From positions 248,001 through 312,000 of the forward strand of contig NZ_BJVC01000001.1 of assembly GCF_007988945.1 (NCBI RefSeq): a DNA stretch of 64,000 bases, given 5' to 3'. This document shows, in pieces, positions 17,798-27,015 of this stretch; positions within the stretch are counted from its first letter, which is position 1, and each line of letters starts with the position of its first letter. The DNA comes from Swaminathania salitolerans (GTDB taxonomy: Bacteria; Pseudomonadota; Alphaproteobacteria; Acetobacterales; Acetobacteraceae). Position numbers and translations under genes: made by a program. The notes beneath the pieces were generated by a model, which searched no databases, was not told the DNA's origin, and saw nothing but the letters and a program-made list of their open reading frames with translations.

Positions 17798-17929
17798 GCT
17801 GTCTTCGCGTGGAGCGTGGCGGCCTCGTCAAAATCATCCGTCCCCCCGTGAGGCGGCGCGTCGTATCCGCAGGGATGTGGCGCGGCCTCTCCGGGGGAGA
17901 CGCACAGACATGAAGGCTAGCGAAACTCC

Positions 17930-18361
17930 ATGAAGGTCTTTGATGTTGGACAGGAAGTCCTGCAGGCCCAGGGCGAGGTCATGCAGCGTGCGGCCATGCG
18001 GATCGGCCGTCGTGTCGCCTATTTCGTCATTGCCGCCATCTTCGGCTTCTTCGCCCTGATCTCCTTTCATGCCGTGCTCTGGGCCTTCGCCTACAGCGTT
18101 CTGCATTTCTCGGCCTTTGCGGCGGCGAGTTCGGTCCTCGGGCTCGATATTCTCTTCATCATCATCTTCGGCCTTCTCGGTACGCGCAATGTCGCCGATC
18201 CGGTAGAGTTCGAGGCGCGGCTGCGGCGTGACCGGAAAGTCATCGAGTTCAAGCAGACGCTTGCGGTCTCCACGCTGGTCGGAATCCTGCTCGGTCCGCT
18301 CGGCCGGTTCACCGGGCGTCAGGCTATGGGTGGATTGCGGAACATCTTCACCCGCAAATAA
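17930..18361 (+). CDS. Holin-superfamily-like (YqjE-type) inner-membrane protein
   Basis: 143 residues with two central hydrophobic segments (VAYFVIAAIFGFFALISFHAVLWAFAYSV region, then LGLDILFIIIFGLLG) and a hydrophobic C-terminal region. This fits phage holin family III/YqjE-like proteins. It lies 132 bases after the YqjD-like gene in the same direction, and the two are likely one stress-response unit. No phage genes are nearby, so a lysis role is unlikely. Confidence 0.65.
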   Translation: MKVFDVGQEVLQAQGEVMQRAAMRIGRRVAYFVIAAIFGFFALISFHAVLWAFAYSVLHFSAFAAASSVLGLDILFIIIFGLLGTRNVADPVEFEARLRRDRKVIEFKQTLAVSTLVGILLGPLGRFTGRQAMGGLRNIFTRK

Positions 18362-18684
18362 GGCCATGGTCGCACGGGCCATCGCCGGTTCCAGCGATCG
18401 CCGGTTCCCCTGGGGGCAACGCAGGCGGGTTCCAATCTTGCCGGAAAACTAATCCAGTTTTCAGGTTTACCCGCTGGAAGCCCTGCGCCCTTTCCCGTAA
18501 GACCTCCCGGGAGAGGCAGCGCTCCATCGGGTGCGCGACCAATTCGGGCTTGGGTCAGGCTGAGTTTTCCTCTATCTGTGTCTTGCAGGTGGCAACGGGG
18601 TTTCGTCCTCCGTTCGTCTCCTCCGGGTCGCTTCGTCCTGACTTTTCCAGCCTGCCCGGTTCCTGCTCGGTGTGAGGGAGGCTG
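18362..18684. other. 323-bp spacer upstream of the efflux trio
   Basis: It holds a 12-bp direct repeat (atcgccggttcc at 18381 and 18397, 16-bp period) and a small hairpin gaaaact-aatcc-agttttc at 18444-18462. The hairpin could end the upstream transcript. I see no gene. The position is where a FUSC-family pump gene would usually be found. Confidence 0.4.
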
Positions 18685-18879
18685 ATGCTCGCAGAATTCA
18701 ATCTATTTGGCGTATTCATCTCCCCGATCGCCGTCTATGCGATTGCAGCGATTCCCGTAACGCTCATGATCCGTTTCGTGCTCTGGCGCACGGGTGCCAT
18801 CGAGTGGTTCTGGCATGTCGCGCTGTTCGAAGTCGCGCTTTACGTCTCCGTGCTCTGCCTGCTTGTGCTCTATGTCTGA
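18685..18879 (+). CDS. DUF1656 small inner-membrane protein (AaeX-like)
   Basis: 64 residues with two hydrophobic segments (FISPIAVYAIAAIPVTLMIRFVLW and VALFEVALYVSVLCLLVLYV). The length and the opening EFNLFGVFISP match DUF1656 proteins, which are encoded between the FUSC pump and the HlyD adaptor of aromatic-acid efflux systems. Here the HlyD-type gene starts 45 bases downstream. Confidence 0.85.
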   Translation: MLAEFNLFGVFISPIAVYAIAAIPVTLMIRFVLWRTGAIEWFWHVALFEVALYVSVLCLLVLYV

Positions 18880-18924
18880 GGCACCCCCGTTCCCCGGCCC
18901 CGTCGCCCCGTTCCCTGAGGAAGA

Positions 18925-19842
18925 TTGTCCGTGCTGCTCGCCCGTACGCTGATTCGCGTGTTCCTGACCCTAGCGGTGCTGCTCGTGACGCTTCTCCTCG
19001 GATATACGCTGTGGGAGACCTACATGATCGCCCCCTGGACCCGCGACGGCCGCGTGCGGGTCTATGTCGTGGATGCGGCGCCGGAGGTTTCCGGCACGGT
19101 CGTCGCCGTTCCCGTGCATGACAACGATTTCGTTCATCGGGGCGATCCCCTGTTTGTCATCGATCCGGTGCGGTTTCGTCTGGCCATTCGCGAGGCCGAG
19201 GCACGGCTGGCCAGCGCCGAGGAAGACCTGAAACTCCGCAAGAACGATGCGAAGCGCCGCATGGGGCTCAGCGGTATCGTTTCCGCCGAGGAGCAGGAAA
19301 TCTACAATTCGAATGTCGAGACCCAGGAAGACGCCGTGAACGCCGCCCGGGCTGCGCTGGATGTCGCCCGTCTGAACCTGCAACGCTCCATCGTTTATTC
19401 ATCGGTCGATGGCTATGTTACCAACCTGAATCTGCGCGTGGGCGATTATGCCAAGGCGGGGCAGTCGCGCATGGCCGTGATCGATGCGGACAGCTTCTGG
19501 ATCAATGCGTATTTCGAGGAGACGAAGATGTGGGGCGTGCATGTCGGAGACGTGGCGCGGGTCAAGCTCATGGGATATCGCGAGATCATCCCGGCTCACG
19601 TCGTCTCGATCGCGCGCGGTATCAACGATCAGAACGGCACGCCCGACAAGCTCGGCCTGCAGGACGTCAACCCGATCTTTACCTGGGTGCGTCTCGCACA
19701 GCGTATCCCGGTGAGAATCCATCTCGACCGGGTGCCGCCCGAAGTCATTCTCGCGGCAGGGATGACCTGCACGGTCACGGTCGGCAATCCGCCCCGGGGG
19801 CAGCGGGGGCGCCTTACGACATGGCTGCAGAACCACCTCTGA
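18925..19842 (+). CDS. HlyD/AaeA-type periplasmic adaptor of an efflux pump
   Basis: 305 residues starting at TTG 18925 with a GAGG/GAAG ribosome site just upstream. One N-terminal transmembrane anchor (FLTLAVLLVTLLLGYTLW) is followed by a biotinyl-lipoyl half (YMIAPWTRDGRVRVYVVDAAPEVSG) and a short coiled coil. The second lipoyl half is SSVDGYVTNLNLRVGDYA. These are typical of EmrA/AaeA adaptors that link inner-membrane pumps to an outer-membrane channel. It sits between DUF1656 and a NodT-type channel. Its usual FUSC partner is not in the window. Confidence 0.9.
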   Translation: MSVLLARTLIRVFLTLAVLLVTLLLGYTLWETYMIAPWTRDGRVRVYVVDAAPEVSGTVVAVPVHDNDFVHRGDPLFVIDPVRFRLAIREAEARLASAEEDLKLRKNDAKRRMGLSGIVSAEEQEIYNSNVETQEDAVNAARAALDVARLNLQRSIVYSSVDGYVTNLNLRVGDYAKAGQSRMAVIDADSFWINAYFEETKMWGVHVGDVARVKLMGYREIIPAHVVSIARGINDQNGTPDKLGLQDVNPIFTWVRLAQRIPVRIHLDRVPPEVILAAGMTCTVTVGNPPRGQRGRLTTWLQNHL

Positions 19843-19844
19843 TC

Positions 19845-21368
19845 ATGAAGACCGCCCCCCGAAACCTGACTGCGTTCTGCCTTGGCAGCCTCCTTTTCGC
19901 CGGATGCACGGTCGGGCCGGACTACAAGCCGGATCATATGAAGCTTCCCTCGGGCTTCGTGGAAAGCGATCATGCGGCGACCCCGGAGGAAATCGCCCGG
20001 ACCGAAGAGGAAATGAAGGAATGGTGGGGGCAGTATAACGACCCCCTCCTCAACCGGCTCGTGGCTCAGGCCATCAAGGGTAATTACGATCTCCTCATCG
20101 CGGATCAGCGGATCATCGCCGCCCGGGCCGTGCGTGAGGAAGCCGCGTCCGCCTGGTATCCCCAGCTCGATGCCAATGCCGGGGGCGGGACCAACCGCTA
20201 CTCGATCGCGGTGGATAACTGGCCGCTCCGCCCCGGCAATCCGGCAAATCAACCCCAGGCATCGGTGCTCACCTATGGCGCCCAGGCAAGCTGGGAGATC
20301 GATGCTTTCGGACGGATCCGGCGCGAGGTCGAGGCGAGCGAACGGGCCATCGATGTCAGCATCGAAGCCCGGCGCGCGACCCTCATGACCCTGCTTTCGG
20401 ATCTCGTGCGGGCCTATATCGCGCTGCGCGGGGCCCAGCTCAGATTCTCCATCGCCCAGGCGAATGTGAAGAATGCGCAGGACGAGGTCGATCTGGCGAA
20501 GAAGCTCTATCTCGAAGGCATCGGCAACACCCTGCAGATCGCTCAGGCCTCGAGCGAACTCGATAGCGAGACTGCTACGCTCGAGCCGCTCAGGGCCCAG
20601 ATTGACCAGCTGACCCACGGTGTCAGCGTGCTTCTGGGGGATATGCCCGGAGACCTCAAACAGGAGCTCGAGGCATTGCCCGGAGGGGTCGCAAGCCTGC
20701 CCGTCACGCCACGTTTCCCGGCCACGCTCCCCTCCATCGTCGTGGCGAACCGGCCCGATATCCGCGCGGCCGAGCGTGCCTATGCGGAGTCCACGGCACG
20801 GATCGGGGTGGCCGTGGCCCAGCTCTATCCGAAATTCTCGATCCCTCTCAATTTCAATCCCAACGCATCGGCCATGTACCAGGCCTTCCAGATCAATGCG
20901 ATGAGCTGGTCCTTCATGATGCTTGCAACCTTGCCTGTCATGCATGGCGGTCGCTTCACCTCGCAGGTGGTCGAGGCAAGGGCGCGGGCCGAGGCGAGCA
21001 GGCTCGCCTATCGCAAGACGGTGCTGACCGCATTTCGCGAGGTTGAGGACGCCATGACGTCATGGCTCCATAACGACCGCTATGTCGCCCAGCTTCACAG
21101 GGCATCGCAGGATAGCGGGCTCGCGGCCGACCGGGCCAGACGCCTCTATGCGGCGGGTCTGACGGATTATCTCAACGTGCTGACGACCCAGAGAACGCTG
21201 CTGAATGCCCAGGATCGCGAGGCCGTTGCGCGCACCGCGCGGCTGCAGGATACGGTGGCGCTCTACACATCCATGGGGGCGGGGTGGCAGGGTATGGCGC
21301 TGCGCACGACCGAACTGCCGATCGATGCGGCCAAGCAGAGCATTCTTGCCAAGGCGTTCTCGCGCTGA
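19845..21368 (+). CDS. NodT-family outer-membrane efflux lipoprotein
   Basis: 507 residues. The N-terminus is a lipoprotein signal (CLGSLLFAGCTVGPDYKP, lipobox LFAGC). Two repeated outer-membrane efflux domains follow, with the typical WWGQYNDPLLNRLVAQA and GLTDYLNVLTTQRTLLNAQ sequences. It would form the TolC-like trimeric channel for the adjacent adaptor. ATG 19845 lies two bases after the adaptor stop, so the pair is coupled. Confidence 0.92.
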   Translation: MKTAPRNLTAFCLGSLLFAGCTVGPDYKPDHMKLPSGFVESDHAATPEEIARTEEEMKEWWGQYNDPLLNRLVAQAIKGNYDLLIADQRIIAARAVREEAASAWYPQLDANAGGGTNRYSIAVDNWPLRPGNPANQPQASVLTYGAQASWEIDAFGRIRREVEASERAIDVSIEARRATLMTLLSDLVRAYIALRGAQLRFSIAQANVKNAQDEVDLAKKLYLEGIGNTLQIAQASSELDSETATLEPLRAQIDQLTHGVSVLLGDMPGDLKQELEALPGGVASLPVTPRFPATLPSIVVANRPDIRAAERAYAESTARIGVAVAQLYPKFSIPLNFNPNASAMYQAFQINAMSWSFMMLATLPVMHGGRFTSQVVEARARAEASRLAYRKTVLTAFREVEDAMTSWLHNDRYVAQLHRASQDSGLAADRARRLYAAGLTDYLNVLTTQRTLLNAQDREAVARTARLQDTVALYTSMGAGWQGMALRTTELPIDAAKQSILAKAFSR

Positions 21369-21457
21369 TCCGATGGCTCCCTTGATTCACCGTCCGACGC
21401 CCACAACATAGAACATATGGAATCTGTAGTATTCATCCCCAGAAGGAGGGTATCGGC

Positions 21458-22402
21458 GTGAAGGATCCTTATGAGGCGCTCGGGCTGAAGCGCGGGGCGA
21501 CGGACAAGGAGATCCGCAGCGCCTATCGCAAACTCGCAAAGGCCCATCATCCAGATCATAATCCCGGCGACAAGAAGGCGGAGGAGCAGTTCAAGGCCGT
21601 AGGCGCGGCCTACGCCATTCTGGGAGACAAGGAAAAGCGGGCGCGCTTCGATCGGGGTGAGATCGATGCCGAGGGCAACGAGCGGGGGCCCTTCGGTCCC
21701 GGCGGGTTCGGAGGTGGAGCCGGGTTCGGAAACGGGCAGGGTTTCCATGGCGGTCCGCAGGGCGCGCAGTTCAGCCAGGAGGATCTGGGCGCGTTTTTCT
21801 CCGACATGTTCGGCGGGGGCGGAACCGGGGCCGATTTCGGGCCTGGCGGGTTCGGCGGCCAGCGTCGTGCCCGGCGCGGAGCGGACAGGAGCTATACGCT
21901 TCAGGTCTCGTTCGAGGATTCCGTTCTTGGAACCACGACCCGCGTGACCCTGCCCGAGGCAGGAACCGTCGAGGTCAGGATCCCGGCCGGGATCGAGGAC
22001 GGACAGACCCTGCGTCTGGCTGGCAAGGGCGCGCCCGGCATGGGAGAGAACGCACCGGCCGGCGACGCGCTCGTTACGGTTACGGTCCAGCCGAGCAAGC
22101 TCTATACCCGTGACGGACGCGATCTTCGCGCCACGGTGCCGGTCGACCTGCGAACCGCCGTGCTCGGTGGCAAACTGGTGGTTCCGACGCCCAAGGGGCA
22201 GGTCACCATGAAGGTACCCCCTCATTCCGATAGCGGTACGGTGCTCCGTCTCGGAGGGCGTGGCGTGGCTGCGCATGGCAAGCATCAGGCGGGCAATCTC
22301 TATGTCACGCTCCAGGTCCGGATCGGCAAGGTCGACCCCGCGCTCGAGGCATTTTTCGAGACGCATGGCGCCGATGCGGATGAGAAAGCGGAAAAGGTCT
22401 GA
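21458..22402 (+). CDS. DnaJ-like co-chaperone of CbpA type
   Basis: 314 residues. An N-terminal J domain (DPYEALGLKRGATDKEIRSAYRKLAKAHHPDHN, with HPD) is followed by a Gly/Phe-rich stretch (residues ~80-140). A DnaJ C-terminal substrate-binding domain comes last. The zinc-finger cysteines of DnaJ are absent, as in CbpA. The protein stimulates DnaK ATPase and delivers substrates in the cytosol. AGGAGG at about 21444 precedes the GTG/ATG-type start at 21458. Confidence 0.9.
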   Translation: MKDPYEALGLKRGATDKEIRSAYRKLAKAHHPDHNPGDKKAEEQFKAVGAAYAILGDKEKRARFDRGEIDAEGNERGPFGPGGFGGGAGFGNGQGFHGGPQGAQFSQEDLGAFFSDMFGGGGTGADFGPGGFGGQRRARRGADRSYTLQVSFEDSVLGTTTRVTLPEAGTVEVRIPAGIEDGQTLRLAGKGAPGMGENAPAGDALVTVTVQPSKLYTRDGRDLRATVPVDLRTAVLGGKLVVPTPKGQVTMKVPPHSDSGTVLRLGGRGVAAHGKHQAGNLYVTLQVRIGKVDPALEAFFETHGADADEKAEKV

Positions 22403-22405
22403 GCC

Positions 22406-22549
22406 ATGGCCTGGCGGGCGGTTCTGGACTGGAAACTGATTTTCACCCGCGAGGTGGCAGGAGGGGTCGTGGCACTTCTGACCACCGCCCTGCTCGTCGT
22501 TCTCGGCTTCGGCGGAATGAGAATCTCGGGAATCTGGTCGGGATTGTAA
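22406..22549 (+). CDS. 47-residue single-pass membrane microprotein
   Basis: ATG 22406 lies three bases after the DnaJ-like stop. The product begins MAWRAVLDWKLIFTREVAGG, then has one hydrophobic helix (VVALLTTALLVVLGFGG) and a short tail ending at TAA 22547. The close spacing suggests co-translation with the chaperone. I do not recognise a family. Confidence 0.55.
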   Translation: MAWRAVLDWKLIFTREVAGGVVALLTTALLVVLGFGGMRISGIWSGL

Positions 22550-22625
22550 GGCGGGAGAAAAACCGGGAGGCATAGGGGCCTTGTCGCTTCCGGCGCCGCT
22601 GATCCATCGCATATCCCTGATTCCA

Positions 22626-22639
22626 GTTGGAATTCCAAC
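22626..22639. repeat. 14-bp palindrome upstream of the POT transporter
   Basis: The sequence gttggaattccaac is a perfect palindrome about 140 bp before the transporter start. It could be an operator; nothing else supports that. Confidence 0.3.
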
Positions 22640-22778
22640 CATCCGGTCGATCCGATCCGGAAGGAAATGGCGATGCGGGGCGAGCGCTGCTCCTGTCGCT
22701 TGCCCCAGTTTGGTCTTTGCATAGCGGGGGGATGTGATATCTCCGGCCAACCGACTCCCTACTGGCTGGAACAATTGC

Positions 22779-24392
22779 ATGAGTTCATCTCCTTCTTCCG
22801 GAGCTTCGCCCGGATCGCGACCCGGGGCGCCTCCCGGCGCGCTTCCAGAGGTGCCCACCCGGCGTCAGGCCTTTTCTGTCGTCTTCGCAATCGAGCTGTG
22901 GGAACGCTTCGGCTATTACGGCATGCAGGCCGTACTCACGCTCTATCTCGTGCAGCGGCTCGGTCTGACCGATGTTGCGGCCAATGTCATGATCGCCGCC
23001 TTTGTCGGTCTGACCTATATCACGCCCGTTCTCGGCGGATTTGCCGGAGATCGCATTCTCGGGCCGCGACGGACGATGCTCATGGGGGCGGTCGCGCTCA
23101 TCTTCGGATATGCGGCACTGGCGCTTGCCGATCAGCATCGTGCCCTGCTCTTTTTCGCAATGGCGCTCATCTCGGCCGGAAACGGGTTGTTCAAGCCCAA
23201 TGCAGCCAATCTCGTACGCCGCATCTATGAGGGTGACGATGCGGCGCTCGATGCGGCATTCACGATCTATTACATGTCCGTCAATGTCGGCTCCACCGTC
23301 TCGATGTTGCTGACGCCGCTGCTCCAGGAATATTACGGCCCCGCCAGTGCGTTCATGACCTGTTCCGGCGGTCTCGTCGTGGGGTTGCTCTATTATCTCT
23401 GGCGGAGACGATGGATCCATCATGCCGGGTCCGCACTCGACCGGGGGGCATTCGAAGCGCGTCCCTTCCTGCTCGTTCTTGCAGGTTTCGTGCTGACGGT
23501 TCTGGTTCTGACCGGAATTATCGCGAGTCCGGGTATCGCGCGGTTCTGCGTCTGGTGCGCGAGTGCCGCAATTCTCTTCCTGTGGGGGAGGCTCTATCTG
23601 CGCTCCGGTGAGTCGGCGCGCCCCGGATTGCGTCTGACGTTCCTGCTCTGCATCGAAAGCATGGCCTATCTCATCTTCTATCAGCAGATGATGACCTCAC
23701 TCACGCTTTTCGCCCTGCGTGCGGTCGATGGCGATCTGAGGATCGGGGGGGTGACGCTGGTCCATCTGAATGCGGGGCAGTTCCAGGCTCTCAATCCGAT
23801 CTGGATCATGCTTGCAAGCCCGCTTCTTGCCAGCCTCTACAACCGGCTCTCCGCACAGGGGCGGGATCTGTCTCTGGCCCACAAGATGGTTCTCGGTTTC
23901 GGTCTCGTCACGCTCGGTTTCCTCATCTGGTGGATCGCCGCGGCTCATGCGCATCCGCTCGTTTCGGCCTGGGTGATGGTGCTCGGATATGGATTGATCT
24001 CGATAGCGGAACTTCTGACGATGGCGCTCGGTCTTGCCATCATCGCCCGGTATACGGCGCCTGAAAGCAGCGGATTCATGATGGGGTCGCTCTATCTGCT
24101 CTGGGGGATCGCCATGTATGTCGGCAGCCTCGTCGCCAATTTCGCGGCGTTCGATGGCGCATCGCCTCAGGGAGTTCCGGCAGCAGCGCTGTACGTTCCG
24201 CTCTTTCGCGATCTTTTCTTCGCCGGGCTGGTCCTGACCGGGATCCTCGTCGCCTTGCTGCCTCTCGCCCGTCGCTGGGACCGTCAGCACGTTCTGGCGG
24301 TTGCCTCCGGTGCCGTTGCCTCGGCAGAGGCCGCCTCCGGTCCGGTCGCAGAGGATGCGCCCGCGGCCATGCCGCTCGATATCGAGCGCTGA
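22779..24392 (+). CDS. POT/PTR-family proton-dependent oligopeptide transporter
   Basis: 537 residues from ATG 22779 (GTG 22734 would add 15 residues). It carries the POT signature near the N-terminus (AIELWERFGYYGMQAVLTLYL, with the ExxERFxYY motif) and PTR2 motifs (ALISAGNGLFKPNAANLV; FTIYYMSVNVGSTVS). About 12-14 transmembrane segments are visible. These symporters import di- and tripeptides with protons. The N-terminal ~30 residues before the first helix are Ser/Pro/Gly-rich. The gene stands alone, convergent with the porin gene. Confidence 0.92.
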   Translation: MSSSPSSGASPGSRPGAPPGALPEVPTRRQAFSVVFAIELWERFGYYGMQAVLTLYLVQRLGLTDVAANVMIAAFVGLTYITPVLGGFAGDRILGPRRTMLMGAVALIFGYAALALADQHRALLFFAMALISAGNGLFKPNAANLVRRIYEGDDAALDAAFTIYYMSVNVGSTVSMLLTPLLQEYYGPASAFMTCSGGLVVGLLYYLWRRRWIHHAGSALDRGAFEARPFLLVLAGFVLTVLVLTGIIASPGIARFCVWCASAAILFLWGRLYLRSGESARPGLRLTFLLCIESMAYLIFYQQMMTSLTLFALRAVDGDLRIGGVTLVHLNAGQFQALNPIWIMLASPLLASLYNRLSAQGRDLSLAHKMVLGFGLVTLGFLIWWIAAAHAHPLVSAWVMVLGYGLISIAELLTMALGLAIIARYTAPESSGFMMGSLYLLWGIAMYVGSLVANFAAFDGASPQGVPAAALYVPLFRDLFFAGLVLTGILVALLPLARRWDRQHVLAVASGAVASAEAASGPVAEDAPAAMPLDIER

Positions 24393-24401
24393 CATGTTTT
24401 T

Positions 24402-24425
24402 CCTCCCCCGGGATCGCGGGGGAGG
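24402..24425. terminator. Hairpin between convergent genes
   Basis: A 9-bp perfect stem (cctcccccg / cgggggagg) with loop ggatcg lies between the stops of the POT transporter and the porin. No T-run follows on either strand, so termination is inferred from position only. Confidence 0.4.
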
Positions 24426-24427
24426 GG

Positions 24428-25969
24428 TCAGAGAACGACGGTGAACTGCACGCCCAGAACCGCGGCATCTCCGAACACGGTAGTCGCGTCAGGTCTCTGG
24501 ACGTACTGGAAGTCGGGCTGGAGGTTCATGGCCTTGCCCAGATGGATGCTGTAGAACAGCTCATAGACGTTCATGTGCGACTGGACGCCGTACACCGCGC
24601 CCCACTGATTGGTGGGGAAAGGAACGCCCGCCCGCAGCGCGGATTCCTGCTGGAGCGCAACGGTACGGCTCATGTCGAAATGCTGTACCATGGCGCCGAG
24701 CGTGTCCTTGGGACGCCCCCAGGCGGCGCCGGTCTCGGTAAGGCCCGCCCAGACATGGTCGCGCATGGCGACGGTCTGGCCGTCGTCATGCATCGCACCA
24801 GCGAGAAGGATGAGGCCGTTCGTGGCACCCCGGCCGTTGCGGACGATCATCTGGTCCATGAGGAGCCAGAAGCTGTTCATGCCGCTGACCTGCCGTGCCG
24901 GCAATCCGGATTCGAGATAGGAGGCGCCATTGCGGTCTTCGTAGAGATGCGGATACCGCGAATTGTCGTAGGCGTAGCCGAGTTTGTAATGCCCGATGAG
25001 ACGGTCGCGACCGAATTCGGGTATCCAGCCCAGCTCGACCGGGGTCGAGATCTTGCCGAGACCGTCCTGGGCGAGAGCCCAGCCCGAAATGCCTCCGTTA
25101 TACGGATGCGGACTGACCGCAAAAAGCCCGGCCATGATGTAGCTGTTCGTGGTCGGCATCACGCGAAGCACGGCTCCGATATTGCCTGAGGGCCAGTCCC
25201 GTGTGCCGGGTGTATATTTGTTCGGTGCCGGATTGCCGCATATGGCGACGTTCATGAAGTCGCAGAAAAGGGGAGAGGCGGCGAAGAAACTGCCGACGGG
25301 AATGACGCCCGCGCTGATATCGATGCGATGATGATAGAATGTCTGTTCGCCGTACATCGCAACGAGATGGGCAACGACATTCCCGCGCGCGCCGTAGATC
25401 TCCTGCACCGGTGCGATGCTGTCGCCGAACATGCGGCTCACATTCTGCCCGTGTCCGTTCACGACGAGCATATGGGTCCAGAAATTCCTGAACCCGGCCA
25501 GTTTCTCCCAGTCCACATCGAGCTCCATGCCGACCTGCCCGGCATCGGAATAGGCGCGCTGCTTCCCTCCCGTGACATTGCCCGCAAATTCCTCATTGAT
25601 GGAGGCAAGCAGGTGAATTCCCCGATCGAGCAACCAGGGCTGGATACCGCCCCAATCGCCGAAGAAATGATTGCTCCCCATGGGGGCGGAGAAATGGGGT
25701 CTCGGGTCCTGAACCTTGGAGGCTCGCCCCTGCCGCGCACCGATCCGCTCGTTCTGCGTCCCGGCTCTGTCTTCGGGCTCCCGTTCCTCGGTATGTGCGC
25801 TGGAGGATGCCGAACTCTGGCCCTGTCGCGCACCGGTCGTCAGCCCGGTCCCGTTATCCGAGGCGGTCTGGGCCTGTGCCGGGCCCGTGAGCCACAGGCC
25901 TGCAAGCGCAGCGGAAAGCCCGAGAAGGGCCATACGATGACGAGGCGCGCGCAGGTCGCGAGGATGCAT
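24428..25969 (-). CDS. OprB-family carbohydrate porin
   Basis: 513 residues from ATG 25969 (a TTG at 25984 would add five). A signal peptide (MALLGLSAALAGLWLTGPAQAQ) is followed by a low-complexity Ser/Gln/Glu segment of ~60 residues. The OprB domain comes next (FFGDWGGIQPWLLDRGIHLLASINEEFAGNV) and ends in an aromatic/hydrophobic C-terminal strand (AVLGVQFTVVL) typical of outer-membrane beta-barrels. OprB-type porins admit sugars and polyols in acetic acid bacteria. The long flexible region after the signal peptide is unusual. Confidence 0.88.
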   Translation of the reverse strand: MHPRDLRAPRHRMALLGLSAALAGLWLTGPAQAQTASDNGTGLTTGARQGQSSASSSAHTEEREPEDRAGTQNERIGARQGRASKVQDPRPHFSAPMGSNHFFGDWGGIQPWLLDRGIHLLASINEEFAGNVTGGKQRAYSDAGQVGMELDVDWEKLAGFRNFWTHMLVVNGHGQNVSRMFGDSIAPVQEIYGARGNVVAHLVAMYGEQTFYHHRIDISAGVIPVGSFFAASPLFCDFMNVAICGNPAPNKYTPGTRDWPSGNIGAVLRVMPTTNSYIMAGLFAVSPHPYNGGISGWALAQDGLGKISTPVELGWIPEFGRDRLIGHYKLGYAYDNSRYPHLYEDRNGASYLESGLPARQVSGMNSFWLLMDQMIVRNGRGATNGLILLAGAMHDDGQTVAMRDHVWAGLTETGAAWGRPKDTLGAMVQHFDMSRTVALQQESALRAGVPFPTNQWGAVYGVQSHMNVYELFYSIHLGKAMNLQPDFQYVQRPDATTVFGDAAVLGVQFTVVL

Positions 25970-25984
25970 GAACTGGGACCGCAA

Positions 25985-26380
25985 GGAAGAAAAATCAGGA
26001 GGAATAAGGTCAGAATTCTATGAAGCCTGGAGGATAGACTGTCAACGGATTTGGCGATTTTCGAACATGATACTGTTTTCATTTTTATTTAAGAGAATAT
26101 GTATTTGTATATATTTATGTTCGTTTCAAATAATAAGGAAAGTCGAAAGGACACCCCTCCGGTATTCCTTTCCATTCGCAGGGATGAATCCTGCTGAAGC
26201 CGGGGTCGCTACAGGCGAATTTGTTCGGGTCGGGAAAACTGCACATAGCGATAGAGCCGAAGCGCATGTCCTCCGGCTTCGGGGGTGGGCGGAACGCCCT
26301 GGCGATGCGGGTTTTGCCAAAGACGCGACTTGATGGCTATGATCCGATCCGTCTTACGATCTCGTGCCAAGGACGTCATC
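25985..26380. other. AT-rich divergent promoter region
   Basis: Around 26060-26150 the DNA is strikingly AT-rich for this genome (tatttgtatatatttatg). It separates the leftward porin from the rightward POTRA protein, so it probably holds both promoters. No gene or strong repeat is seen. Confidence 0.5.
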
Positions 26381-27007
26381 ATGAAACCGACCAGCCGTTT
26401 CGCATTCGCCGGACTCGCCCTCGTGGCCGGAACCGCGCTTCTGCCTGTTTCCGCCACAACCGGCTTTACGGGTGCGGCCTTCGCGGCCAGCGCTCCGGCA
26501 CCGGATGCTCCTCTGAAGCTCAAGGTCCTCAAGGTGCAGGGCAACAAGGCGATCCCGACTGCGGATATCATGGCGGCCCTGCCGTACCATGTGGGCGACA
26601 CCGTCACGAGAGAAACGCTCGATGCGGGCGTCCAGAAGGTGGCCGAGCTTTACAAGGCCAAGAACATGGGCGCGAAGTTCAGCGAGAAGGAGCGTTTCGT
26701 CAAGAACACGGTCCAGTTCTATCTGGTGATCGAGGAGCAGGAGCCCAGTGCAGCCCCGGCCCCCGCTCCCTTCGTGCTGGACAAGGTCGTGTTCACGGGC
26801 AACAGGAAGGTCCCGACATCGGAACTCGAGGCAGCCACGTCGCTGCGTCCGGGCGCGACCGTTACCGCGGCGGCGGCCTCTGCCGATGCGGCGGCAATCC
26901 AGAAAGTCTATCAGAAGCACAATCTCGGCGTGCAGATCCAGCCGGTTGCCACCCAGCCGAACCACGACAATCATGTCGTTCTGACCTATCAGATCACCGA
27001 GAAATAG
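26381..27007 (+). CDS. Secreted two-POTRA-domain protein
   Basis: 208 residues from ATG 26381. After a signal peptide (FAFAGLALVAGTALLPVSA...AFAAS), two POTRA-like repeats follow: LKVLKVQGNKAIPTADIMAALPYHVGD at ~45-115 and FVLDKVVFTGNRKVPTSELEAATSLRPG at ~130-205. They are separated by a Pro/Ala hinge (SAAPAPAPF). POTRA domains usually precede a beta-barrel (BamA, TamA, FhaC). Here the protein stops after the second domain, so it would be a free periplasmic POTRA pair. Its partner is unknown. Confidence 0.75.
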   Translation: MKPTSRFAFAGLALVAGTALLPVSATTGFTGAAFAASAPAPDAPLKLKVLKVQGNKAIPTADIMAALPYHVGDTVTRETLDAGVQKVAELYKAKNMGAKFSEKERFVKNTVQFYLVIEEQEPSAAPAPAPFVLDKVVFTGNRKVPTSELEAATSLRPGATVTAAAASADAAAIQKVYQKHNLGVQIQPVATQPNHDNHVVLTYQITEK

Positions 27008-27015
27008 CGTCCATC

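Noticed and set aside
17930-18361. Phage holin, hence a prophage remnant
   Set aside because: The pairing with a YqjD-like gene and absence of other phage genes fit the YqjE-type housekeeping family better.
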